DNA of 64,000 nucleotides, taken from assembly GCA_015063235.1 (NCBI GenBank), contig SUSW01000022.1, positions 62,001 to 126,000 of the forward strand, given 5' to 3'. Below, one piece after another: positions 33,437-42,680 of the stretch. Position numbers and translations under genes: made by a program. Numbering within the stretch: position 1 is the stretch's first letter; each line of letters starts with the position of its first letter. Origin of the DNA: Thermoplasmata archaeon. GTDB lineage: Archaea; Thermoplasmatota; Thermoplasmata; Methanomassiliicoccales; Methanomethylophilaceae. The notes below the pieces were generated by a model that was not told the DNA's origin, did not search any database, and was given only the letters and a program-made list of their open reading frames with translations.

Positions 33437-35026
33437 TCATTTCTTAGCCGGTTTCTTCTTCTTTTTAGCGGCTTTCTGAGCACGGATGTTGGCCTTGACT
33501 GCGGCCGCAATCTCGTTACCCTGGTCGAGTCCGTCGGTGATGGTGTTGATATCGTATCTGATGATCACCCATCCGTCTTCCTCGAGCTTGGCATCGTTGG
33601 TCTTGTCGAACTCAGCAGGATCCTGGACGTATACGGCCACCTTTCCCTTGACGAATGCGACGGGAATGTGGTACTCTCCGTAGTCCCTCCTGCACCTCAG
33701 ACCCTTGTTCCAAGCTGCCCTCCTGACGAGTGCCTCGGGTGAGTAGTCGGTGAAGGTATCCTCGAGGATCTCCTCCTCTTCTCCCTCATCTTCCTCTTCC
33801 TCGTCGGCGACTGCCGCTGCTGCGACCGCGGCTCCGGCAGCTGCTGCTGCGGCGGCCTCTGCGGGTGCCTCCTCTGCAGGTACGGGTGCGGGCGTCTCCT
33901 CTGCGGGAGCAGGTTCCTCGACAGGAGCCGGTTCGGGTTCTGGCTCTGCTGCTGCAGGCTCCTCCTTCACAGGCTCTTCCTTTACGAGTTCCTCTTTGGC
34001 GAGCTCTTCTTTTGCCAGTTCCTCTGCGGGTGCAGGCTCCTCGACGGGTGCGGGTGCCTCCTCTACAGGTGCAGGTTCTTCCTTTGCAGGCTCTGCCTCC
34101 GTGGCTGCAACTGCAGCTCCGGTCGCAGCACCTGCGGCTGCTGCCTTGTTGGCATCCTTGGACGAGACGAGCTTGGACATGAAGTCGTTATTGGGCTTCT
34201 CCTCCTTCTTAGCCTCGGCTGGAGCGGGCTTCTCGGCAGGCTTCTCCTCTGCCTTGGGGGCATCTTTCTTGTGAGCTTCTTTGTGAGCCTCTAGCTTCTC
34301 ATGCCTCTCCTGTTTCTCCTGCTCCTTCTTGGCCTGCTCTTCCTTCTTGGCCTGCTCCTTCTTGTGAGCTTCGAGCTTCTCCTGCTTATTCTGCTGCTTC
34401 TTCTCCTCTTCCTTCTTCTTCGCCTGCTCCTTCTGAGCCCTCTTGGCGGACTTCCTCTCGGGATCGATCTCGGTCTTAGCAGCGGGCGATGCGAGCGCCG
34501 TCATGCTGAGTCCGAGAGCTGCCGCAAGCCAGAATCCGATAACGAGAACTGCTGCAGAAGCAGAGATTTCAATGCTCTCGTTCATGAACATCAGAACGAG
34601 GAAAACGATTTCCAAAGCCATGAAGATGATGTTTATGTCCATGAGGCCTCTCATGCCCCTGACCCACTCGGCCCCTACGCTTGCGAGCATAGCGGCGGCC
34701 GCGACTCCGGAGAGGATCTTGAGGACCAGGACGTAATCCATGTCAGCGTCGATCATGAACTTCGCCCCGACACCCACCGCTCCCAGAACGATGATGAGTA
34801 AGGCTGCGATCTTCTCAATGAACTTGCCTTCTTTCAGCAGTAGGAGTATTCCAGCAAGAATTGCCAACACTCCCGCTCCCAAAACAAAGTACTGAGCGGT
34901 AGAAGTGAATACACCCGTATCAGAACTGTCGTTCTTTGCGAGTATCATCACGAAAGCCGCTATGATGAATAGGACTGCAGAGAGCAGACCTACGTAATTT
35001 CCATATTTGCTAGCGGATGTTCCCAT
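33437..35026 (-). CDS. Membrane protein with Glu/Ala/Lys-rich middle and nuclease-fold-like C-terminus
   Basis: This 529-residue protein has three parts. Residues about 10-190 hold six transmembrane helices. About 195-410 is a low-complexity stretch of EEKKQ, KEEQAKK and PAPVEEPAP repeats, likely a coiled coil followed by an extended Pro/Ala/Glu linker. The last 110 residues (from TDYSPEALVRRAAWNKG) resemble the short DUF559/very-short-patch-repair nuclease fold (RRDYGEYHIPVAFVKGKVAV...DGWVIIRYD), but the usual catalytic Asp/Glu/Lys positions are not evident. It ends in a KKKKKPAKK tail. No function can be assigned; a membrane-tethered nucleic-acid or protein-binding domain is one reading. 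Confidence 0.7.
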   Translation of the reverse strand: MGTSASKYGNYVGLLSAVLFIIAAFVMILAKNDSSDTGVFTSTAQYFVLGAGVLAILAGILLLLKEGKFIEKIAALLIIVLGAVGVGAKFMIDADMDYVLVLKILSGVAAAAMLASVGAEWVRGMRGLMDINIIFMALEIVFLVLMFMNESIEISASAAVLVIGFWLAAALGLSMTALASPAAKTEIDPERKSAKRAQKEQAKKKEEEKKQQNKQEKLEAHKKEQAKKEEQAKKEQEKQERHEKLEAHKEAHKKDAPKAEEKPAEKPAPAEAKKEEKPNNDFMSKLVSSKDANKAAAAGAATGAAVAATEAEPAKEEPAPVEEAPAPVEEPAPAEELAKEELAKEELVKEEPVKEEPAAAEPEPEPAPVEEPAPAEETPAPVPAEEAPAEAAAAAAAGAAVAAAAVADEEEEDEGEEEEILEDTFTDYSPEALVRRAAWNKGLRCRRDYGEYHIPVAFVKGKVAVYVQDPAEFDKTNDAKLEEDGWVIIRYDINTITDGLDQGNEIAAAVKANIRAQKAAKKKKKPAKK

Positions 35027-35176
35027 GGTGGAATGAATCTTTTTTAAAGGATATAACGGTTTGTGATGTGTGGCTCATATTAATTTACCAAATACATCCA
35101 AATGAGCCAGCATACAATAATACATGTGCCAGACATTTTTAATTATATCTTCATTAAAATACGAATACAGCTTAGG

Positions 35177-35323
35177 TTTATATATTATACATAAATAGGG
35201 AAAACCACTCTTATAATACGGGGCTCGCGGAGGCCCTGTATCATCATCACGGTCAAGGAAGGAGATTCCTTCTTTCACAAAGTCCTCCAAGTGGAGGCAA
35301 TATACGAAAAGGAGCCTAACACA
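35177..35323 (+). promoter_or_regulatory. Promoter and structured 5' leader of the beta-CASP RNase gene
   Basis: TATA-like TTTATATATT (35178-35187) or CTTATAATA (35210-35218) would give a leader of about 85-115 bases. It can form three small hairpins: GGGC/GCCC (35221-35236), AAGGAA/TTCCTT (35255-35271) and CCTCC/GGAGG (35284-35297). The AAAAGGAG ribosome site follows at about 35308-35315. Confidence 0.4.
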
Positions 35324-36562
35324 ATGAAAATGAAGTGTAAATTCCTGGGCGGTGCCGATATGGTCGGACGCATGGGGATGACTATGGAAGGAGACGGGAT
35401 GACCGCTCTGATAGAGTACGGCCTCAGTCCCACAAAACCTCCTGAGTATCCTCTGCCCGCACCACGTATCGACTATGCGTTCCTTACGCATTCACACCTG
35501 GATCACTGCGGTATGATGCCACAGATCTGCGGTAAGAATGAATGCGACCTCTTCACGACACCGCTGTCGGCGGAGATATCGGAACTCATGATGTACGACA
35601 CGCTCAAGATAGCAAAAGCAGAGGATTACCCCCAGCCGTACACCACCGGAGACATCGAAAGAACCATGAAATCGGTGGTCCCGATGACGTTCAAAGACCA
35701 AATAACGATCAACCACATCGATGTGACCATGCTCGATGCAGGGCACATCCCCGGAGCCGCAATGTTCCAATTCGACAAAGATGTTTCTACGATATACTCG
35801 GGAGATATCCACACAGAGCCCCAGAGGCTCGTCGGAGGAGCAAGGCCGACCGACTGTACCAATCTCTTCATCGAGGGCACATACGGAGGACGCAACCACC
35901 CCGACAGAAAGACAACGGAAGAAGCGTTCATCGCCAAAATCGAGGAAGTTCTTGACCGTGGCGGGAAAGTCCTCATCCCCTGCTTCGCGGTCGGAAGGAC
36001 ACAGGAGATCATGCTCCTGCTGAGGAACCTCGGCTACGAGATGTGGGTGGACGGAATGGGAAGGTCTGTAACCCGCCTGTTCCTCGACTATCCCGAATAT
36101 ATCAGGGACGTCAAACACCTGAAAGCAGCAAAGAGGAAGTTTAACGAGGTAAGAAACGCCAACTCCAGGCTCTCCGCCATAAAGGGCGAGATCATAGTCA
36201 CCACCGGAGGAATGCTGGACGGAGGTCCCGTTCTCGGATATCTCAATGCAATCAAGGACGATCCCAAGAGCGCCATCCTGCTGGTCGGCTACCAAGCCGA
36301 AGATACCAACGGAAGGATGTTAATGGAGGAACACTGCGTGAAGATCGACGGCGAGATCGTGAACATCTCGTGCGAACTCCAGAAGTACGACTTCTCGGCA
36401 CATGCCGACCACACCCAGATTGTGAACTTCATCAGAGAGTGCAATCCAGACAACGTGATCATCATGCACTCCGAGGCCCGTGAGGCTTTCCTGCCCGATC
36501 TCGAGGGCGACTTCAACGTCATCCTCCCGAACACAGGCGAAGAATTCGATCTGGAATTCTGA
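35324..36562 (+). CDS. Beta-CASP metallo-beta-lactamase ribonuclease
   Basis: This 412-residue RNase is of the archaeal CPSF/beta-CASP group. The metal-binding motif FLTHSHLDHCGMMP (motif 2, HxHxDH), DAGHIPGAAMF (motif 3) and IYSGDIHTEP (motif 4) are followed by beta-CASP motifs A-C, including DFSAHADHTQIV. There is no KH domain, so it resembles aCPSF2/aRNase J-like enzymes rather than aCPSF1. It should process or degrade RNA. The start MKMKCKFLGG at 35324 follows AAAAGGAG. It stands alone and is followed by a strong hairpin. Confidence 0.9.
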   Translation: MKMKCKFLGGADMVGRMGMTMEGDGMTALIEYGLSPTKPPEYPLPAPRIDYAFLTHSHLDHCGMMPQICGKNECDLFTTPLSAEISELMMYDTLKIAKAEDYPQPYTTGDIERTMKSVVPMTFKDQITINHIDVTMLDAGHIPGAAMFQFDKDVSTIYSGDIHTEPQRLVGGARPTDCTNLFIEGTYGGRNHPDRKTTEEAFIAKIEEVLDRGGKVLIPCFAVGRTQEIMLLLRNLGYEMWVDGMGRSVTRLFLDYPEYIRDVKHLKAAKRKFNEVRNANSRLSAIKGEIIVTTGGMLDGGPVLGYLNAIKDDPKSAILLVGYQAEDTNGRMLMEEHCVKIDGEIVNISCELQKYDFSAHADHTQIVNFIRECNPDNVIIMHSEAREAFLPDLEGDFNVILPNTGEEFDLEF

Positions 36563-36573
36563 AACTGCAAGCC

Positions 36574-36596
36574 GGCCTCCGGGCAATCCGGAGGCC
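36574..36596 (+). terminator. Hairpin terminator after the beta-CASP gene
   Basis: GGCCTCCGG (36574-36582) and CCGGAGGCC (36588-36596) form a perfect 9-bp stem with a GCAAT loop, 12 bases after the stop codon. Confidence 0.6.
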
Positions 36597-36643
36597 TGGC
36601 ATCCACCATCCTTGTTTATACTGAGTAACCGTTACACGAAATT

Positions 36644-36859
36644 ATGTCGCTCAATCTGGAAGAGTACACATGCGAATTCTGCGGAGGACCGTGCAAGAAC
36701 GTCATCTACGCTGCGTTCGTCTGCGATAATCCGGAATGCATAGAGAAAGCAAGGGTGGCCCGCGGCGGTCCCGGCGGCCATATGAAAAGGAAAGCTGAGG
36801 GCAAACCCATAATCCCTCAGGATCTCGAAGAGGCCATCGAGGATAATAAACGCGTCTAA
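36644..36859 (+). CDS. Small zinc-finger protein
   Basis: This 71-residue protein has YTCEFCGGPCKNV (Cys10, Cys13, Cys17) and FVCDNPECIEK (Cys27, Cys32), a likely zinc-binding knuckle, followed by a basic segment KARVARGGPGGHMKRKAEGK that may contact nucleic acid. I do not recognise the family. TTTATACT at about 36615-36622 is a plausible TATA box, giving a near-leaderless mRNA. It ends in TAA just before the palindromic terminator it shares with the convergent gene. Confidence 0.65.
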   Translation: MSLNLEEYTCEFCGGPCKNVIYAAFVCDNPECIEKARVARGGPGGHMKRKAEGKPIIPQDLEEAIEDNKRV

Positions 36860-36871
36860 TCCTTAACATTC

Positions 36872-36889
36872 AAGGGGCACGTGCCCCTT
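36872..36889. terminator. Palindromic bidirectional terminator
   Basis: AAGGGGCAC and GTGCCCCTT form a perfect 18-bp palindrome between the two convergent genes; a CAATTTTC stretch follows on the plus side. Confidence 0.6.
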
Positions 36890-37188
36890 CAATTTTCGAC
36901 CCAGAGCTCACCGACGAAGTTGGACCACTCCAAAAGCTTCTGAAAAGGAGGAACGTCCAACATATCCGATGTCAGAAGAACCTTCTCACAGAATGCAGAT
37001 ATCTCGAACAGCGTGTCTCTGGTCTGTTCGTCCAGATGACCTTCATCAAAGGCCCTGTTGATAAGCGGGTCTAAAGGGCCGATCACCCTCTTCTCACCCA
37101 ATTTCTTCAAGAGCTTCTGCTCTAGTTTTGTCCTGAGCTGTGTGGCAATGCTTCTCGCTTTGAGGCTGTTGTAAGGGATGTCCGACAT
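36889..37188 (-). CDS. Uncharacterised helical protein
   Basis: This 99-residue protein, starting MSDIPYNSLKARSIATQL, has no family I recognise. It is predicted to be mostly helical, with a basic N-terminal helix (KARSIATQLRTKLEQKLLKK) and an acidic C-terminal part. A TTG-initiated reading from 37224 would start inside a 20-bp palindrome, so the ATG at 37186-37188 is preferred. That palindrome, 28 bases upstream, suggests tight transcriptional control, perhaps by the protein itself (inference). Confidence 0.6.
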   Translation of the reverse strand: MSDIPYNSLKARSIATQLRTKLEQKLLKKLGEKRVIGPLDPLINRAFDEGHLDEQTRDTLFEISAFCEKVLLTSDMLDVPPFQKLLEWSNFVGELWVEN

Positions 37189-37215
37189 ACGATCTGCCGG
37201 ACCATTGGCGCCGGA

Positions 37216-37235
37216 TAATATCAACGTTGATATTA
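37216..37235. promoter_or_regulatory. Perfect 20-bp palindrome, likely operator
   Basis: The sequence TAATATCAACGTTGATATTA is its own reverse complement. It lies upstream of the 36889-37188 gene in a TATA-like AT-rich setting and beside the purH terminator, as expected for the binding site of a dimeric regulator. Confidence 0.5.
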
Positions 37236-37257
37236 GATTATTGGAATGATAAGAGGT

Positions 37258-37278
37258 GGCCGGTCCGGGGGGCCGGCC
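37258..37278 (-). terminator. Hairpin terminator after purH
   Basis: GGCCGG (37258-37263) and CCGGCC (37273-37278) can pair 10 bases beyond the purH stop on the minus strand. Confidence 0.45.
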
Positions 37279-37288
37279 GGTTTAAGTT

Positions 37289-38845
37289 TCAGTGCCTGAA
37301 CACACGGCAGCCGGTGAAGACCATCGCCATATTATGCTCGTTGGCAGCATCGATGACCTCCTGGTCCCTGATACTTCCTCCGGGCTGGATGATCGCCGTG
37401 ACACCTGCCTTGGCAGCCTCGTCGACTCCGTCCCTGAAAGGGAAGAAAGCATCGGATGCCATGACGCATCCCTCTGTGGGCTCGTTGGCCTTCATGGTGG
37501 CGATCTTGGCGGAATCCACGCGGCTCATCTGTCCTGCACCGATTCCGACCGCACGCTCTCCCTTGACGTAAACGACAGCATTGGATGTGACATGCTTGGC
37601 GAGCTTCCATGCAAAGAGCAGAGAGTGGACCTCCTCCTCAGTAGGTGCACGTTTGGTGATGACCTTCAGGTTCTTGGGATCGACCAGAACATCCTCGTCG
37701 GTCTGCACGAGCATTCCGCCCTGGACCTTCTTCATCTTGTATTCTCTGACCCTCTCGGAAGGTCCGATGGGGCAGTTGGTCCTCAAAAGGCGGATGTTCT
37801 TCTTGGCCTCCATGATCTCCACTGCACCCTCCTCGAACTCGGGACAGAGGACAGCCTCCACGAAGTATTTGGAGATCATCTCCGCGCATTCCTTCGTACA
37901 GGGCCTGTTGAGACAGATGACACATCCGAATGCTGAAAGGGGATCGACGTTGTATGCCGTCTCGAATGCTTCGTAGATTGTATCCGCGGAAGCGAGACCG
38001 CAAGGGTTCGTGTGCTTCATGACGACGGCTGTGGGCTTCTCGAAGTCCATACAGATGTCCAGAGCCTTATCGAGGTCAAGAATGTTGTTGTAGGACAGTT
38101 CCTTACCCCAGAGGCACTCTGCCTTGGCGACTGTGGGTCCGGGTGTGAAGGGATCCTTGTAGAAGGCTGCCTTCTGATTGGGATTCTCTCCGTACCTGAG
38201 CTCCTGCACCTTCTCCAAAGGGATGGGGAAGGATTCGGGGAAGTCTCCGATGAACCTCTTTTTCATCTGCGATGCAATCATTGCATCGTAGTTGGCGGTT
38301 GCGATGAATGCGTCCGCCATGAGCTTCTCGTGGAGCTCCAGACTGAGCTCTCCCTTCTCCTTGAGCTGTGCGATGATCTCAGGATACTGGGAAGGATCTG
38401 TAACGACTGCGACTGATTGATAGTTCTTGGCGGCCGCACGGATCATGCTGGGACCGCCGATGTCGATGTTCTCTACTATGTCTTCGAACTCAACTCCCGG
38501 TTTCAAAACGGTCTGCTTGAATGGATACAGGTTAATGACCACCATGTCAATAGGTTCGATACCTTTGTCCTTGATGGCTCTCATGTGATCAGGGATATCC
38601 CTGCGGGCAAGGATACCTGCGTGGACTTTGGGATGAAGTGTCTTGACACGGCCGTCGAGCATCTCGGGGAATCCTGTTACGTCGGAAACCTCTGTGACCT
38701 TAATACCGTTCTCTTTCAGAAGCTTGAATGTTCCGCCTGTGGAGATGATGTCCACGCCGGAAGCTGCAAGCTCCTTCGCGAAGTCCACTATCCCGTTCTT
38801 GTCGGAAACGCTGATTACTGCCCTTTTAATCTTAGCCAGATGCAC
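37289..38845 (-). CDS. purH: Bifunctional AICAR formyltransferase / IMP cyclohydrolase
   Basis: This 518-residue protein has both PurH domains. The N-terminal MGS-like IMP cyclohydrolase (about 1-190) includes KNGIVDFAKELAASGVDIIS and TLHPKVHAGILARRD. The C-terminal formyltransferase includes ELRYGENPNQKAAFY, VVMKHTNPCGLASADT (catalytic Lys-His) and SDAFFPFRDGVDEAAKAG. It performs the last two steps of purine synthesis with formyl-tetrahydrofolate. The start is GTG (38843-38845) after GAGGGGG. Most archaea use PurP/PurO instead; purP is also in this window. A palindromic operator lies upstream. Confidence 0.95.
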   Translation of the reverse strand: MHLAKIKRAVISVSDKNGIVDFAKELAASGVDIISTGGTFKLLKENGIKVTEVSDVTGFPEMLDGRVKTLHPKVHAGILARRDIPDHMRAIKDKGIEPIDMVVINLYPFKQTVLKPGVEFEDIVENIDIGGPSMIRAAAKNYQSVAVVTDPSQYPEIIAQLKEKGELSLELHEKLMADAFIATANYDAMIASQMKKRFIGDFPESFPIPLEKVQELRYGENPNQKAAFYKDPFTPGPTVAKAECLWGKELSYNNILDLDKALDICMDFEKPTAVVMKHTNPCGLASADTIYEAFETAYNVDPLSAFGCVICLNRPCTKECAEMISKYFVEAVLCPEFEEGAVEIMEAKKNIRLLRTNCPIGPSERVREYKMKKVQGGMLVQTDEDVLVDPKNLKVITKRAPTEEEVHSLLFAWKLAKHVTSNAVVYVKGERAVGIGAGQMSRVDSAKIATMKANEPTEGCVMASDAFFPFRDGVDEAAKAGVTAIIQPGGSIRDQEVIDAANEHNMAMVFTGCRVFRH

Positions 38846-38862
38846 ACCCCCTCGTATAGAGG

Positions 38863-38885
38863 AAATGCATACCTTGTATGCATTT
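38863..38885. promoter_or_regulatory. purH operator-like palindrome
   Basis: AAATGCATAC (38863-38872) and GTATGCATTT (38876-38885) are perfect 10-base inverted arms around CTT. The purH TATA-like CTTATATG (minus strand, about 38903-38910) is about 25 bases upstream, so the palindrome covers the expected start site, a position for repression. Confidence 0.55.
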
Positions 38886-39898
38886 TGAGAATCAAATGAT
38901 TACATATAAGAGTTGCACCGGGCCCTCCATAGTGCCGCTTGAAAGGCAATCCGAATATGCCCCCTCCCTGTCTGCTTCGGCCCTCTGAGCATCCGTGTTT
39001 CAGCCCGTTTTTGATATTTGCACCTCGTCGACCCCCAGAAACAGTAAGTTCGACAACCGTCATGTTCGAAGGACCCCCTGCACTTTTCATGATACATAGA
39101 ATCAGCAACAAGCCAGTATCGATTCTTATGGCGCAAATACCCTTCGAAGTGTGGTGACCTGATAATCTGACTATTACAACGGTCATTACGTCTGAAGATT
39201 CAGACAATCCTTAGATCTCCCCTTATCCTCAGTCATATCCAAAACTGTAAGGAAACTGCGAACTCTGCACGGTCGCCAAGATCGCATAGTTCGGCCTATA
39301 TGATTCTAAGAGCCATCACTATCTGGAATGACGACATGGCTTCGGATTCGGTATGATCGATCAGAGTGGCCGGACGGCACACCAACTTCGGAGAATCTCA
39401 AATAATTAGGGGATCCGGACTTCGGATTTCTCCGAAATCCGGATAGATATTAGGGGAACCCGAACCTCAAATCCCTTTTTGGTTCAGGTAAATCGTTTGT
39501 TAGGGTTAGACACACCTACTATCGACATCTTAACCCAGTAGGTACATCCTTGAAGGGTCATTAGTTTTACATTGTATTTAAGCGTTAGGTATTCATTTTC
39601 AGTAAATGTACAAACCAGGCATGTTACTTACGTACACACACATCCAACTGTACATCTACTCCCTGCATAGCAGGTCTCATAGCGAACCCGTGTATTCGTT
39701 ATCGGATATAATAGTACTGTTATCCTTGTTTACGAATATAGTAAGAAAACATCGTCTGACTCATATGAAATTGCCTTCCTTTGACCCAGATTGGAGACTC
39801 AATCCATCCACCAACGGAACGATGCAGGATCCGAAAAAATGGTTGATTACGGCAGAATCTGCTAGAAAATGGAAATAGTAAATGAAAAACAAATAATT
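38886..39898. other. About 1 kb without a credible gene
   Basis: No conserved reading frame is seen on either strand. The stretch holds a perfect inverted repeat GTCTGAA-GA-TTCAGAC (39190-39205), a 14-bp stem with one mismatch around TTTC (39413-39444), and paired TTAGGGGA elements beside it (about 39407 and 39451). A 90-codon frame at 39606-39878 ends TAG-TAA and lacks a ribosome site. It may be a decayed region or hold an RNA gene. Confidence 0.4.
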
Positions 39899-39914
39899 GG
39901 GGCCCAAAAGCCCC
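39899..39914 (-). terminator. Hairpin terminator after gdhA
   Basis: GGGGC (39899-39903) and GCCCC (39910-39914) pair on the minus strand, 8 bases past the gdhA stop, followed by AATTATTTGTTTTTC, a T-rich tail. Confidence 0.65.
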
Positions 39915-39922
39915 GTTGAGTT

Positions 39923-41278
<1,356 letters not shown>

Positions 41279-41435
41279 TCACCTGGTTACAGAAATATTT
41301 CCTATATTCCCTGCGTTGGGCTTGATATTTCTCATCTAATAAAAATTGAACTAATCATAATCCGTTTTTGGTACAAACTTTGTTTTTCATCGTACACTAT
41401 GAAAAAAGTCATGTCGGATGCCGAACAAACCCTGA

Positions 41436-41448
41436 TACGATAATCGTA
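41436..41448. promoter_or_regulatory. Small palindrome at the METTL5-like promoter
   Basis: TACGAT-A-ATCGTA is a perfect inverted repeat directly beside the TATA-like ATTTTTATGC (41450-41459), about 60-75 bases upstream of the methyltransferase start. Confidence 0.35.
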
Positions 41449-41510
41449 GATTTTTATGCTCGAAACGGATACGAAAAGCTGTTGAAAACCGTTCCGCAGA
41501 GGCACAAGCG

Positions 41511-42104
41511 ATGAAGAAGAAGGACCTGGAGATGGTATTGCAGAAAGTGAAGAACTTCGAAGATCCCGACCCGACCCTCGAGCAATACATGACCCCGGCA
41601 GTGATCGCTGCGGACATTCTCTTCGATGCATACAGGAAGGGGGATGTGGAAGGTCTCAAAATCGTGGACTTGGGATGCGGCACGGGAATGTTCACTATCG
41701 GTGCATGGATGCTGGGTGCCTCTCAGACCATAGGTTTCGATATATCCGAATCCGCCCTCGGGATCGCTGAGGAAAACAAGAAGGGGCTCGGAGCCGAAGT
41801 AGAGTTCCGCCACCAGGACATACTATCGGTAAATGAGGGGGCGGACACGATCTTCATGAATCCTCCCTTCGGGTGCCAAAACAGGAATGCGGACAGACCC
41901 TTTCTCGATAGGGCCATGGAACTCTCGGAATGCGTGTACTCCATACACATGGCCAACACCCTGGAATTTGTGAAGGAATACTGCTCGGAACACGGCAGGG
42001 AAGTCGCTTATTATAAAATCTATAAGTACGAAATCCCTCATACATTTTCATTCCATACTAAGACGAAGAAGACGGTTGACGTCGCGGTCGTCAACATAAG
42101 GTGA
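41511..42104 (+). CDS. METTL5-like RNA/DNA adenine methyltransferase
   Basis: This 197-residue Rossmann methyltransferase has IVDLGCGTGMFTIGAWMLGA (SAM motif I), GFDISESALGIAEEN (motif II) and FMNPPFGCQNRNADRPFL, an NPPF catalytic motif typical of N6-adenine or N-methylation. Sequence and size are closest to archaeal relatives of METTL5, which makes m6A in small-subunit rRNA in eukaryotes. The next genes encode Csl4 and a ThiI-like protein, so an RNA substrate is likely (inference). Confidence 0.85.
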   Translation: MKKKDLEMVLQKVKNFEDPDPTLEQYMTPAVIAADILFDAYRKGDVEGLKIVDLGCGTGMFTIGAWMLGASQTIGFDISESALGIAEENKKGLGAEVEFRHQDILSVNEGADTIFMNPPFGCQNRNADRPFLDRAMELSECVYSIHMANTLEFVKEYCSEHGREVAYYKIYKYEIPHTFSFHTKTKKTVDVAVVNIR

Positions 42105-42110
42105 TTTCAC

Positions 42111-42680
42111 ATGACAGAATCCAAATTTGTATTCCCCGGAGAGGAAGTAGCCTCCGAAGAAGAGTATCTGGCTGCCGAGGGGACTTTCGCAGAGAACGGT
42201 GTAATATATGCCTCACAGGTAGGAGAGCTCATTCTCGATGATGCCGAGTGCGTAGCCAAAGTAATCTCCCCCAATCCGCCGAACGTTTTGGCGGTCGGAG
42301 ATATCGTATACGCTGTAGTCGGTGACATCAGGAGCACCATGGCGACAGCCGATGTTTATGTAAAAGAAGGAGTAGAAAGGAGACTCGGCGGCGACACATA
42401 CGCCACAATCCATGTTTCCAAAATCTCACCCAACTACACCGATGATGTCTCTAAGGAGCTCAGGAAGGGAGATTTCATAAGGGCCCGCGTGACAGCGATC
42501 AAACCTGCCCTTCAACTCACGACGAAGGATGAACACCTCGGAGTCATCAGAGCTCAGTGCGGTAGATGCAAGACGGAGATGGTCATCAGCAAGAAAGGAG
42601 ACGGCCTTTTCTGCCCGGAATGCAGATACGCCATGCCCAGAAAGCTCGCTGATGATTACGGCGATGTGGACCTCAAATGA
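42111..42680 (+). CDS. csl4: Exosome subunit Csl4
   Basis: The 189-residue product is the RNA-binding cap subunit Csl4 of the archaeal exosome. It has the N-terminal FVFPGEEVASEEEYLAAEGTF domain, an S1-like central domain and a C-terminal zinc ribbon CGRCKTEMVISKKGDGLFCPECR. Csl4 recruits DnaG and helps channel RNA to the Rrp41/42 core. The gene follows the methyltransferase by 6 bases and overlaps the next gene by 4. Confidence 0.95.
   Translation: MTESKFVFPGEEVASEEEYLAAEGTFAENGVIYASQVGELILDDAECVAKVISPNPPNVLAVGDIVYAVVGDIRSTMATADVYVKEGVERRLGGDTYATIHVSKISPNYTDDVSKELRKGDFIRARVTAIKPALQLTTKDEHLGVIRAQCGRCKTEMVISKKGDGLFCPECRYAMPRKLADDYGDVDLK

Noticed and set aside
33750..34274. Ser/Ala-rich frame opposite the 33437-35026 gene
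   Set aside because: It is the antisense reading of the Glu/Ala/Pro-rich repeats; base composition keeps it open.
35075..35491. 138-codon minus-strand frame across the beta-CASP promoter
   Set aside because: It crosses the clear promoter and coding start of the plus-strand gene and has no family resemblance.
39606..39878. 90-codon frame ending TAG-TAA in the stretch before gdhA
   Set aside because: It lacks a ribosome site and any recognisable domain, and the TAG is followed at once by TAA, so readthrough would add one residue. Not listed as a gene.
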